Source: an uncultured Prevotella sp. | Lineage (GTDB): Bacteria > Bacteroidota > Bacteroidia > Bacteroidales > Bacteroidaceae | Length of the DNA: 64,000 nt | Assembly: GCA_946614435.1 (NCBI GenBank) | Contig: CAMOGW010000009.1 | Coordinates: forward strand, 1-64,000 | Direction of reading: 5' to 3' | Shown here: piece after piece, positions 1 through 8,039 of the stretch | Layout: each line of letters starts with the position of its first letter | How positions within the stretch are numbered: position 1 is the stretch's first letter | The notes under the pieces: generated by a model | The model's database searches: none | Told to the model about the DNA's origin: nothing | Seen by the model: only the letters and a program-made list of their open reading frames with translations | Program-made: the position numbers and the translations under genes

Positions 1-19
1 ATCATTAGATTACAGGACT
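1..19 (+). promoter_or_regulatory. 3' end of CRISPR leader
   Basis: These bases directly precede the first repeat and match the bases preceding the isolated repeat at 15220 with one difference (AGGACT against AGGATT). Shared sequence just upstream of a first repeat is what a leader end looks like. The rest of the leader lies outside the window. Confidence 0.7.
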
Positions 20-1817
20 GTTCTTTCTTCATTCCATTAGAACAAGGATTAAAACTCAACTGTGCCAGTCTTAGCACCGAATGTGAAGAGTTCTTTCTTC
101 ATTCCATTAGAACAAGGATTAGAACAAAGAGTTGAACCGTGCCACGAGCGACAAAGTCGTTCTTTCTTCATTCCATTAGAACAAGGATTAAAACAAAAAA
201 GCAAGAAGGCCAAGGATGGCAACGAAAGTTCTTTCTTCATTCCATTAGAACAAGGATTAAAACATCTGTATTACACCACCGCCAACTCCAAGAGCCCAGT
301 TCTTTCTTCATTCCATTAGAACAAGGATTAAAACATCGTCCCAATATCTACAGAAGTTCGCAATGTTATTGTTCTTTCTTCATTCCATTAGAACAAGGAT
401 TAAAACACAATACAGATTACTGCGAATAACCCCAGTTCAGTTCTTTCTTCATTCCATTAGAACAAGGATTAAAACATCTATTTCGATTGTTGTACAGTAT
501 GGAAATGTGTTCTTTCTTCATTCCATTAGAACAAGGATTAAAACGTCCAAATAGATTTTTTTCTCTGTTCCATTCTTGAGTTCTTTCTTCATTCCATTAG
601 AACAAGGATTAAAACTTCCCTGTAGATGAGACACACACAGTGTCTGTATGTTCTTTCTTCATTCCATTAGAACAAGGATTAAAACAAAAGTCCAGAAGCT
701 ATAAGGAGGACGGAGCCTGTTCTTTCTTCATTCCATTAGAACAAGGATTAAAACGTCAACTGTGCCTCAGTGTGGTTAACTTTCAGCTGTTCTTTCTTCA
801 TTCCATTAGAACAAGGATTAAAACGTTGCCTCTCGAATGCCTACAGGTAAAGAGAACGGGTTCTTTCTTCATTCCATTAGAACAAGGATTAAAACGGGAT
901 TATCACCAGCATAAGATTCATCACTGCCAAAGTTCTTTCTTCATTCCATTAGAACAAGGATTAAAACCCATCCGTGAAAAACAGCTTGTAGGTATCCTCA
1001 GTGTTCTTTCTTCATTCCATTAGAACAAGGATTAAAACGCCTTGATACGGAGCACCACTCGAGAAAGACTAAGTTCTTTCTTCATTCCATTAGAACAAGG
1101 ATTAAAACAAGTCTTCCTCATGACCGCGTATCTTCTGATAGTAGGTTCTTTCTTCATTCCATTAGAACAAGGATTAAAACTCCCAAGCATGGGTGTAAAG
1201 TGCATCAAAGAATGTTCTTTCTTCATTCCATTAGAACAAGGATTAAAACACCTTGTCGAACACATAGAGTTCGCCCTCGCACTTGTTCTTTCTTCATTCC
1301 ATTAGAACAAGGATTAAAACAGCTTTACGAGAGTAGAATTGATCGCATTGATCAAAGGTTCTTTCTTCATTCCATTAGAACAAGGATTAAAACTTAATAG
1401 CCTCATCATAAGCTTTTGCTTTTTCTTCGTTCTTTCTTTATTCCATTAGAACAAGGATTAAAACATTGAGGGAGCCTGTCCCCATCCAATCTTTCCGTAA
1501 AGTTCTTTCTTCATTCCATTAGAACAAGGATTAAAACTCTTTGAGTGGAACTCCCGTGTCTTCATTGCATAGTTCTTTCTTCATTCCATTAGAACAAGGA
1601 TTAAAACATTTCGATGACGGGCTTCTTATGAGCGACGTCGAGTTCTTTCTTCATTCCATTAGAACAAGGATTAAAACTGTCAATCCCCAGAGGCATCCGA
1701 TGCCGTCACCGATTGGTTCTTTCTTCATTCCATTAGAACAAGGATTAAAACGTATATCCGTTAAATCCGTGGTCTTATACGTTCTTTCTTCATTCTATTA
1801 GGACAAGGATTAAAAAC
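20..1817 (+). CRISPR. CRISPR array, 26 repeats of 36 bp, 25 spacers
   Basis: The repeat starts GTTCTTTCTTCATTCC and ends AGAACAAGGATTAAAAC. Copies begin at 20, 90, 159, 228, 299, 371, 440 and so on to 1781. By my count spacers are 29 to 38 bases and all different. GTTCT and AGAAC inside the repeat can pair as a short stem. The last eight bases, ATTAAAAC, resemble the usual 5' handle of type III crRNA, so transcription should run rightwards. The final repeat (1781-1817) has two substitutions and an extra A, marking the old, leader-distal end. Repeat 2 ends ATTAGAAC and the repeat at 1429 has TCTTTATT for TCTTCATT. Peptides rich in FFIPLEQGLK in this stretch are translated repeats, not genes. 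Confidence 0.99.
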
Positions 1818-1838
1818 ACAAAAGGAAGAGCGCCGTAC

Positions 1839-1890
1839 ATCTTCGTAGCGGCTTTACAACCTATCTTAAATATAGATGCTATGTCTGTAC
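1839..1890 (+). repeat. Decayed copy of the kinase-gene promoter and start region
   Basis: This block aligns with 15411-15459, where it forms the promoter, 5' leader and first codons of the kinase-AAA+ gene. Shared strings include AAATATAGATGCTATGTCTG. Here the -7 element is broken (ATCTTCG instead of ATCTTTG) and the ATG opens only a short frame that soon stops. It is best read as a duplicated fragment left at the end of the array. Confidence 0.8.
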
Positions 1891-1949
1891 CGATTTATGT
1901 TGCGTTGCAGACGGACAGAATAATTTTTTTTCAATAATTGACATTTTTT

Positions 1950-1980
1950 TTTGCTATTACATAACAAATCGTTATATTTG
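1950..1980 (+). promoter_or_regulatory. Promoter of the cas operon
   Basis: TTTG at 1950-1953 and TATATTTG at 1973-1980 are separated by 19 bases, a textbook Bacteroidetes -33/-7 pair. The cas6 start codon follows 20 bases after the -7 element. Confidence 0.8.
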
Positions 1981-1999
1981 CAGAGCAAAACCTAAAACA

Positions 2000-2674
2000 A
2001 TGGAAAAGTATATTCGAACGCTAACCATATTTTATGACACCGAGATCAGCTATGGAGAGATACCCCTTTTTCGCGGAGCCGTGCTGAAGAGTCTGGGCGA
2101 CAAGGCTCATGTGCTCTATCACAACCACACTGGCGACGATACTTTCCGCTATTCCTATCCCCTTGTGCAGTACAAACGACTGAACGGCAAGGCAGCGATT
2201 ACCTGCGTGGAAGAAGGCATTGACCTTGTAGGACAGCTTCTTTCCCATCTCTACGGCTCGATGTCAATAGGCCGTCGTGAAGCCCTTTGTCAGGTGACTG
2301 AGGTAAAGGCATCGAAGACACCTGTCGGAATAGAAAGCGCAACGACTTCCTACCAGCTGCTTCACTGGCTCCCGTTGAATGGCCGTAACTATGCGCGCTA
2401 TCAGAGCACCGACGAGTTGGTGGAGAAAGTCAAAATCTTAGAGCATGTCCTCACTGGCAACATTCTCTCTTTTCTGAAAGGTATCGGCATCCACTTGGAA
2501 GAGCCTCTTCAGGTCAGTATCACCGAGATTACGAAGCAGCAAGTGGTGAGCTACAAGCAGGTGAAGCTCATGTCGTTCGACGTGAGGTTCAAGGCCAATC
2601 TCTCACTGCCGCCATTCATCGGTATCGGGAAGAATGTGAGTATCGGAAATGGAATTATAAGAAAAAATCAATAA
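2000..2674 (+). CDS. cas6: CRISPR pre-crRNA endoribonuclease Cas6
   Basis: A 224-residue protein, a usual size for Cas6, encoded first in the cas operon beside the array. It ends with a glycine-rich stretch, GIGKNVSIGNG at about residues 208-218, the loop that Cas6 proteins use to hold the repeat RNA. It should cut the array transcript within each repeat to leave the ATTAAAAC handle. Histidines near residues 38-41 are possible catalytic residues, but this is not proven from sequence. The start is the first ATG after a strong promoter. It is followed after 16 bases by cas10, so the two are likely cotranscribed. Confidence 0.9.
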   Translation: MEKYIRTLTIFYDTEISYGEIPLFRGAVLKSLGDKAHVLYHNHTGDDTFRYSYPLVQYKRLNGKAAITCVEEGIDLVGQLLSHLYGSMSIGRREALCQVTEVKASKTPVGIESATTSYQLLHWLPLNGRNYARYQSTDELVEKVKILEHVLTGNILSFLKGIGIHLEEPLQVSITEITKQQVVSYKQVKLMSFDVRFKANLSLPPFIGIGKNVSIGNGIIRKNQ

Positions 2675-2690
2675 CAAAAAATCTATTTTT

Positions 2691-4193
2691 ATGAGTAAGT
2701 ATCTTTATGCTGCTGCCGTACAGGGCATTCAGGACTTCATCTTCAAAACCAACGAGCTGAAGCACATTGTGGGTGCCAGTGAGTTAGTGGAGCAGATTTG
2801 CACCACGGCCTTCGACAAGTTTGAAGTGGATGAAGCAAATGGAACGTCTGTGATACGTGCAGCAGGAAACATCAAGTTTGTCTATAATAATCTGGAAGAT
2901 TGCAAAAGAGCCTTTCGCAATTTCCCGAAAACAATTATGCAGTTGGCACCAGGCATCACAGTGAGTCAGGCTGTGGCTGCATTTGATGATGATGCCCAGT
3001 TCGGTGCTGCCATCGATGAAGTGGAACGTCTCTTAAAGATTCAGCGCAACAAGGCTCCTAAAAGCGTATTGGCTGGTCTGATGGGCATCAAACGAACCAA
3101 CAACACGGGGCTGCCTGCTACGCGTATTGATGCCAAAGGGACCTTCTTGGACGATTCAACCATTCAGAAAGAGGCGTTTAATGAGACAAGGGTCCTGTGC
3201 AAAAAGAGTTTCACACATCCGAATCTTTTGCATGGAAACGTGGCCTACGACATCAAGGAGATAACAGGTAAGAATGACTGGATTGCCATTGTTCATGCCG
3301 ATGGTAACGGTCTGGGGAAAGTCGTACAGAAGGTTGGCAAGAAGATGACGGTGTTTAGTCAATTCTCCAAGAAACTGGATGAAGCAACCAAAAATGCAGC
3401 TCATGCAGCCTACGACAATTTGAAGTTTGCAGGCAAGATTGATGAAAACGGCATTATTCCCATTCGCCCTGTGGTGCTGAGCGGTGACGATATGACGGTC
3501 ATCATTCGGGGCGACCTTGCCATAGCGTATGTGAAGATTTTCATTGAGGCTTTCGAGAGAGAGACCAGAAAATTGCTGGGCAGTATTATAACAGACAACA
3601 AAGTGTTTGCTGACGGCAAGGACTTTCTGACCGCTTGTGCTGGAATAGCCTTCATCAAATCTTCCTATCCGTTCTATTACGGCTATCAGTTGGCCGAGGA
3701 ACTTTGTGGACAGGCAAAGAAAGACACTAAGGCCATAGCCAAGGAGCGCGGAAACGAAGACAACCTTCCTGATTCCTGTCTGATGTTTCATAAAGTTCAG
3801 GATAGTTTTGTAACCAATTATGAAGCTATAGTAAGCAGAGAACTGACCGCTGATGATGGCAACTCTAATAGAGTACCGCTATTCAAGTCTGGCCCCTACT
3901 ATCTGAGTTCGCCTCAAGCAGGCAAGTACACGGTCAACGAGTTGGAAGATCTCAGCAAGCGACTTGACGGGGAAAACGGAAACGGTGTAAAGTCGGGTAT
4001 CAGGAACTGGATAACCTTGCGCCTTGAAGGCAAAAATGTAGCCGAACAACGCAAAAAGCGAATGATACAGCTTTTCACGGCAGCAGACGCAAAGACCATT
4101 GACATTCTTACCAACGAGATGTATGGCAACTGTATAGCATACGACGTGTTGGCTTATCACACCATTATGAACCAAGAAACAAACAATGATTGA
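2691..4193 (+). CDS. cas10: Type III Cas10 large subunit, no HD domain, cyclase palm intact
   Basis: A 500-residue Cas10/Cmr2-family protein. The N-terminus (AVQGIQDFIFKTNELKHIVG, residues 9-28) matches the first palm region of the family. HADGNGLG at about 202-209 starts the second palm, and SGDD at 264-267 is the GGDD-type metal site used to make cyclic oligoadenylate. Cas10 proteins with the DNase activity begin with an HD domain; here the first palm starts almost at residue 1, so that domain is absent. I infer a signalling role without DNA cleavage. This fits the CARF genes downstream. The gene lies between cas6 and the first RAMP gene, with 2 bases to the next start. Confidence 0.92.
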   Translation: MSKYLYAAAVQGIQDFIFKTNELKHIVGASELVEQICTTAFDKFEVDEANGTSVIRAAGNIKFVYNNLEDCKRAFRNFPKTIMQLAPGITVSQAVAAFDDDAQFGAAIDEVERLLKIQRNKAPKSVLAGLMGIKRTNNTGLPATRIDAKGTFLDDSTIQKEAFNETRVLCKKSFTHPNLLHGNVAYDIKEITGKNDWIAIVHADGNGLGKVVQKVGKKMTVFSQFSKKLDEATKNAAHAAYDNLKFAGKIDENGIIPIRPVVLSGDDMTVIIRGDLAIAYVKIFIEAFERETRKLLGSIITDNKVFADGKDFLTACAGIAFIKSSYPFYYGYQLAEELCGQAKKDTKAIAKERGNEDNLPDSCLMFHKVQDSFVTNYEAIVSRELTADDGNSNRVPLFKSGPYYLSSPQAGKYTVNELEDLSKRLDGENGNGVKSGIRNWITLRLEGKNVAEQRKKRMIQLFTAADAKTIDILTNEMYGNCIAYDVLAYHTIMNQETNND

Positions 4194-4195
4194 CT

Positions 4196-4741
4196 ATGGA
4201 TATAAAATATAAAATGGAATTTTTCTCCAATTGGCATTGTGGCTCTGGGCTGGCTGCAGGTGCCGATGTGGATGCTTTGGTTGTGAAAGATGCCAATGGG
4301 CTTCCCTTCGTTCCGGGGCGAACCTTAAAAGGCCTGCTCAGAGAGGCGGCATACGAACTTTGCAGCGACCGCAGTCTGTTGAACAGAATATTCGGAATCT
4401 CGGGCGATGAGCAGCCAGCCAACGATGGCGACTGCCGCATAGGCGAAAGCTTTTTTGGCAATGCCACACTTGCTGAGGGAAAGGCCATCGTCGGGTCTGG
4501 TCTCACACCTCATCTTTTCCAGACGTTTGCCTCGACTCGTATAGACGAGAAAAGCGGCATTGCCAAGGACAACACGCTCCGCAGAATAGAGACCGTTGTG
4601 CCTTGCACTTTAGAGGGTGATATAAAAAATGTTCCTGACGAGGGAATGGAAGTGCTGAGACAGGCTATGCAGATGGTCAAGCGAATGGGCACTGGCAGGA
4701 ACCGCGGATACGGCAGGTGCAGCATAACAATTAACGAATAA
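4196..4741 (+). CDS. Single-domain RAMP backbone subunit (Csm3/Cmr4-like)
   Basis: A 181-residue RAMP protein. The segment VDALVVKDANGLPFVPGRTL followed by KGLLRE (about residues 25-50) is the Csm3/Cmr4 signature, and Asp26 lies where the target-RNA-cutting aspartate sits in those subunits. A glycine-rich loop, GTGRNRGYG, closes the protein. It should polymerise along the crRNA and cut bound target RNA at regular intervals. The ATG at 4196 follows the cas10 stop by two bases; an upstream TTG would add only two residues. Assignment to the RAMP superfamily is firm; the Csm3-like role is by motif. Confidence 0.88.
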   Translation: MDIKYKMEFFSNWHCGSGLAAGADVDALVVKDANGLPFVPGRTLKGLLREAAYELCSDRSLLNRIFGISGDEQPANDGDCRIGESFFGNATLAEGKAIVGSGLTPHLFQTFASTRIDEKSGIAKDNTLRRIETVVPCTLEGDIKNVPDEGMEVLRQAMQMVKRMGTGRNRGYGRCSITINE

Positions 4742-4753
4742 GGAGGTTAAAAG

Positions 4754-6190
4754 ATGGAGAAAATGAAATTCAAATGCACATTGCTATCCGACGTTATCAT
4801 CAGTCATAGTTCCAGCACAGAAGGCAATCAGTTCAGCCTCGACTTTATCCCAGGAAATAATTTCTTGGGTATAGTGGCTTCTTCTATATATAAGAAGGTG
4901 AATGCACTCGATGTGTTTCATTCTGGAAAAGTAAGGTTTGGCGATGCCAATCCATCTATAGAAGGTAGATGTCGAGGACTGCGAGTTCCCAATGTGATGT
5001 TCTATCCGAAGCTGAAGAAAGCCAGTGAGGAGTGCTATATACATTATCTTATCCCGAATCCTGATGCTGATGAGATAAAAGGCTTGCAACTGAAACAGTG
5101 TCGTGAAGGCTTTTATGCTTTTGCCGAAAGCAAAGGCACTCCCATTGATTTTGATAAGAACTTTGCCATCAAGTCGGCTTACGATTCACGGAAACGACGT
5201 AGTGAAGATGGGAAAATGTTCGGCTATCAGTCGCTGCCAGAAGGACTTGTTCTGTATTTTGAAATAGAGTCTGATTTAGACGAGGCAACCAACAAGCAGA
5301 TAGCTGAAGCTCTCTGTGGCACAAGAAACGTCGGTCATTCGCGTACTGCCCAGTATGGCTTGGTCAAGATAGAGAAAGCTGATTACCAAGAGATTTCCTC
5401 GACAGCTAAGACGTTTGTAAAAGACGGGAAACGGTATGCTGCCGTATATGCCGACGGACGGCTGATTTTCTTGGATGAAAATGGAGAACCCACATTCAGG
5501 CCCAAAGCCAGCGACTTGGGGTTTTGGGGAAAAGACGACAAGATAGACTGGTCGAAGAGCCAGATTCGCACTTTCCAGTATTCACCGTGGAATGGGAAAC
5601 GCCATACCTACGATACCGATCGCTGCGGCATAGAGAAGGGCAGTGTGCTCGTCGTGGAGTGTGCTTCGAGTCCGTCAGTGAGCACATACGTTGGCAACTA
5701 TCAGAACGAAGGCTTTGGCAAAGTCATCTATAATCCGGCATTCCTTGACGGAAAGCCCGATGGAAAGGCAATCGTTTTGCTGGATGACCCCGTGGACAAT
5801 GAAACACCTCAAAACGTTGATGCATCTTCAGACTCTCTGCTCTTCCGGTTCTTGAAGAAGCAGCAAACAAAGGCAGACGATAAGCAAAGTCTTTATCAAG
5901 ACGTCAACGACTTCGTCAGCCTCTATGGGAATCGTTTCACAGGCGAACAGTTCGCTTCTCAGTGGGGCTCCATCCGCAACATTGCAATGATTGCGACAGA
6001 AGAAGGAAATATTCCGATTATGATTCGTGCTTTCCTTGACCACGGTGTGGCAAAAGCTAAATGGGAAGAGCACGGACGCAAGGAAGCCTTGGAACAGTTT
6101 ATGACAAACACATACAATATCCGTGAGCGGATAATGAACTTAGCATCGGAAATGGCAAAGAAATGCAGAAAGGAGGAGAAACAGCAATGA
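4754..6190 (+). CDS. Csx10-like RAMP protein
   Basis: A 478-residue protein. The N-terminus has the Csx10-like pattern LLSDVIISHSSSTEG, then SLDFIPGNNFLGIVAS (about residues 28-43), where the IPG..LxG motif is the RAMP glycine-rich signature. Csx10 is the mark of subtype III-D, where it takes the place of a Cas5-like handle-binding subunit. The gene has an unusually good ribosome-binding site for this group, AGGAGG seven bases before the ATG. It overlaps the next start in an ATGA. The family call is by motif and context; a generic type III RAMP is the alternative. Confidence 0.78.
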   Translation: MEKMKFKCTLLSDVIISHSSSTEGNQFSLDFIPGNNFLGIVASSIYKKVNALDVFHSGKVRFGDANPSIEGRCRGLRVPNVMFYPKLKKASEECYIHYLIPNPDADEIKGLQLKQCREGFYAFAESKGTPIDFDKNFAIKSAYDSRKRRSEDGKMFGYQSLPEGLVLYFEIESDLDEATNKQIAEALCGTRNVGHSRTAQYGLVKIEKADYQEISSTAKTFVKDGKRYAAVYADGRLIFLDENGEPTFRPKASDLGFWGKDDKIDWSKSQIRTFQYSPWNGKRHTYDTDRCGIEKGSVLVVECASSPSVSTYVGNYQNEGFGKVIYNPAFLDGKPDGKAIVLLDDPVDNETPQNVDASSDSLLFRFLKKQQTKADDKQSLYQDVNDFVSLYGNRFTGEQFASQWGSIRNIAMIATEEGNIPIMIRAFLDHGVAKAKWEEHGRKEALEQFMTNTYNIRERIMNLASEMAKKCRKEEKQQ

Positions 6191-7623
6191 CCCAATTTAA
6201 CAATCAATATCGCTATTTGGCTCAGATTACTTTAGAGGCAGTCACCCCACTCCAGATAGGAAGTGGAGAAAAAGGTATAAAAAGCGACTCGCTGGTAGTT
6301 CGCGATGTCAACGACCTGCCGTTTATTCCCGGTACAACCCTTGCAGGCCTTATAGGCCACGCCCTCGGAAAGGATAAAGAAAGCATAATGGGCAGCCAGC
6401 AGGAAGGTTCGCGACTGATAGTGACCGAGGCCAAGTTGCTTGACAAATATGGAAAGGTGATAGATGGACTAACAGACCTGTCGCAGCTCGACGAAGAGGA
6501 CAAGGCATTCATACGTAACTATGAGCGTCTGCCCATTCGCCAACACGTAAGAATCAACCATAAAGGCACGGCTGCCGACACAGGAAAATTCGACGAGGAG
6601 GTCGTGCTGAAAGGCTCACGTTTCTGCTTTGAGATGGAACTGATGGCATCGCAGGACGAAAGTCAGGCGTTCGAGGGGCTGCTTGCTATCCTTCAGTCTC
6701 CTGTGTTCCGCATCGGCTCAGGCAGCCGTTCGGGCTTTGGTAAAATGAAAGTGGTGAACTATCGGTATCGAAACTTGAATTTGGCCGAGAAGAGCGAGTT
6801 GGAGCTGTATCTTGCAAAATCATCGCTGTTAGGCGCACCTTGGAATGGTTGGCAGAATGCCGATGAAAAGCTGAAAGAAGAGTCTTTCTGTGAGGGATGG
6901 ACATCCTACAGGCTCCTGCATCTCACCCCCGAAGACTTCATTCTCTTCGGTTCCGGCTTCGGCGACTCTGAAGGTCATGCCGATATGACTTATGTGCGAG
7001 AGCCTTACATCACTTGGAACGCTGATGGTACGATGGCTACCGTGGCAAGTATTGAACGTACCGTCCTTATTCCAGGCTCTTCGGTCAAAGGGGCCCTCTC
7101 TCATCGCACAGCGTTCTATTACAACAAGCTGACGGGAGCCGTTATCAAAGCTGATGGCACACTGCTCAACGGCAAGACGATAGAAGAAGTGACAGGCACC
7201 AGCAATGCAGCAGTGAAAGCCATCTTCGGCTCTGAGGGTGAGAAAAACAGGGACACCAACAAACTGGAAAACAAGCAGCGTGGCAACATCCTTATCTCTG
7301 ATGTGATTGAGGTCAGAGAGCAAGCCCAGCCTAAGATACTCAACCACGTTTCAATCGACCGATTTACGGGAGGAGCCATCGATGGTGCCCTGTTCAATGA
7401 GCAGACACTTTATGCCAAAGGCGAGACATTCAATATAGACATCATGATAGCCGACGAGGCCCTTGCAGACAAGGATATTCGGGCTGCCTTTGAATCTGCC
7501 CTCAAAGACATTGCAAACGGCATGCTTCCTCTTGGTGGCGGCGTCAACAGGGGAAATGGTGTCTTCAATGGTAAAGCAACAATATTTAATAAGGAGAAAG
7601 AGCAATGGGAAGAATTAGCATAA
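6187..7623 (+). CDS. Double-RAMP subunit
   Basis: A 478-residue protein with two RAMP units in one chain. The first has GSGEKGIKSDSLVVRD then LPFIPGTTLAGLI (about 26-55), with Asp34 in the position of the Csm3 cutting aspartate, and a loop RIGSGSRSGFGKM near 177-190. The second has VLIPGSSVKGAL near 297 and ends with a glycine-rich loop, PLGGGVNRGNG. Fused RAMPs are typical of III-D-type complexes. The start chosen is the ATG overlapping the previous stop, preceded by AAAGGAGGAG; a longer frame upstream lacks such a site. Confidence 0.85.
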   Translation: MTQFNNQYRYLAQITLEAVTPLQIGSGEKGIKSDSLVVRDVNDLPFIPGTTLAGLIGHALGKDKESIMGSQQEGSRLIVTEAKLLDKYGKVIDGLTDLSQLDEEDKAFIRNYERLPIRQHVRINHKGTAADTGKFDEEVVLKGSRFCFEMELMASQDESQAFEGLLAILQSPVFRIGSGSRSGFGKMKVVNYRYRNLNLAEKSELELYLAKSSLLGAPWNGWQNADEKLKEESFCEGWTSYRLLHLTPEDFILFGSGFGDSEGHADMTYVREPYITWNADGTMATVASIERTVLIPGSSVKGALSHRTAFYYNKLTGAVIKADGTLLNGKTIEEVTGTSNAAVKAIFGSEGEKNRDTNKLENKQRGNILISDVIEVREQAQPKILNHVSIDRFTGGAIDGALFNEQTLYAKGETFNIDIMIADEALADKDIRAAFESALKDIANGMLPLGGGVNRGNGVFNGKATIFNKEKEQWEELA

Positions 7624-8039
7624 ACGAAATCAAGTCGCTACAATTCGAGGGATACCTCTGGATGAGTGACCAGGAAGAGCCATTAGTCTGTGAAAACGAG
7701 ACTGTCACGCTGCCTAAGGAGGGTGACAACCCCTTTGTGGTAGAAGGTATGCTGTATAACAAGGCTCAAGGCTTGTCGTACAGTATAAAATATGTGGATG
7801 GCAAATACTTCATACAGGAATATGTTGTAAGCGAAGCCGACAAAAAAAATCCTGACAATGAGACGAAAGTCTATGAGTCGAACCGTATGGGAGGCCGTCA
7901 GCTTCAGTTCCTTCGCTATTGGGAAGAAGTCTTTGACGAGGATAACTACAAAGACGGCAATAACCCTAAGGGACTGCCTGTACTGACGCAGACAAAAAAT
8001 GTGTTTATAGGATTTAAAGTAAAGGAGGGCGCATTATGA
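7605..8039 (+). CDS. Small type III CRISPR-associated protein, TIGR04423-like
   Basis: A 144-residue acidic protein with no RAMP glycine loop. It resembles the small TIGR04423 family of Bacteroidetes type III loci in size, position and in motifs such as NRMGGRQLQFLRYW (about 100-113). It may fill the small-subunit (Cas11/Csx19) place in the complex, but that is inference from position. It overlaps the previous gene by 19 bases and its stop overlaps the next ATG, so translation is probably coupled with both RAMP neighbours. Confidence 0.65.
   Translation: MGRISINEIKSLQFEGYLWMSDQEEPLVCENETVTLPKEGDNPFVVEGMLYNKAQGLSYSIKYVDGKYFIQEYVVSEADKKNPDNETKVYESNRMGGRQLQFLRYWEEVFDEDNYKDGNNPKGLPVLTQTKNVFIGFKVKEGAL

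Noticed and set aside
62..1801. Many short frames across the array coding FFIPLEQGLK or FFLHSIRTRIKT on the plus strand and NPCSNGMKKE on the minus strand
   Set aside because: They are translated CRISPR repeats with spacer-coded variable parts, not genes.
3156..3791. A 211-codon frame on the minus strand inside cas10
   Set aside because: It is a shadow of cas10, with no recognisable motif and no promoter.
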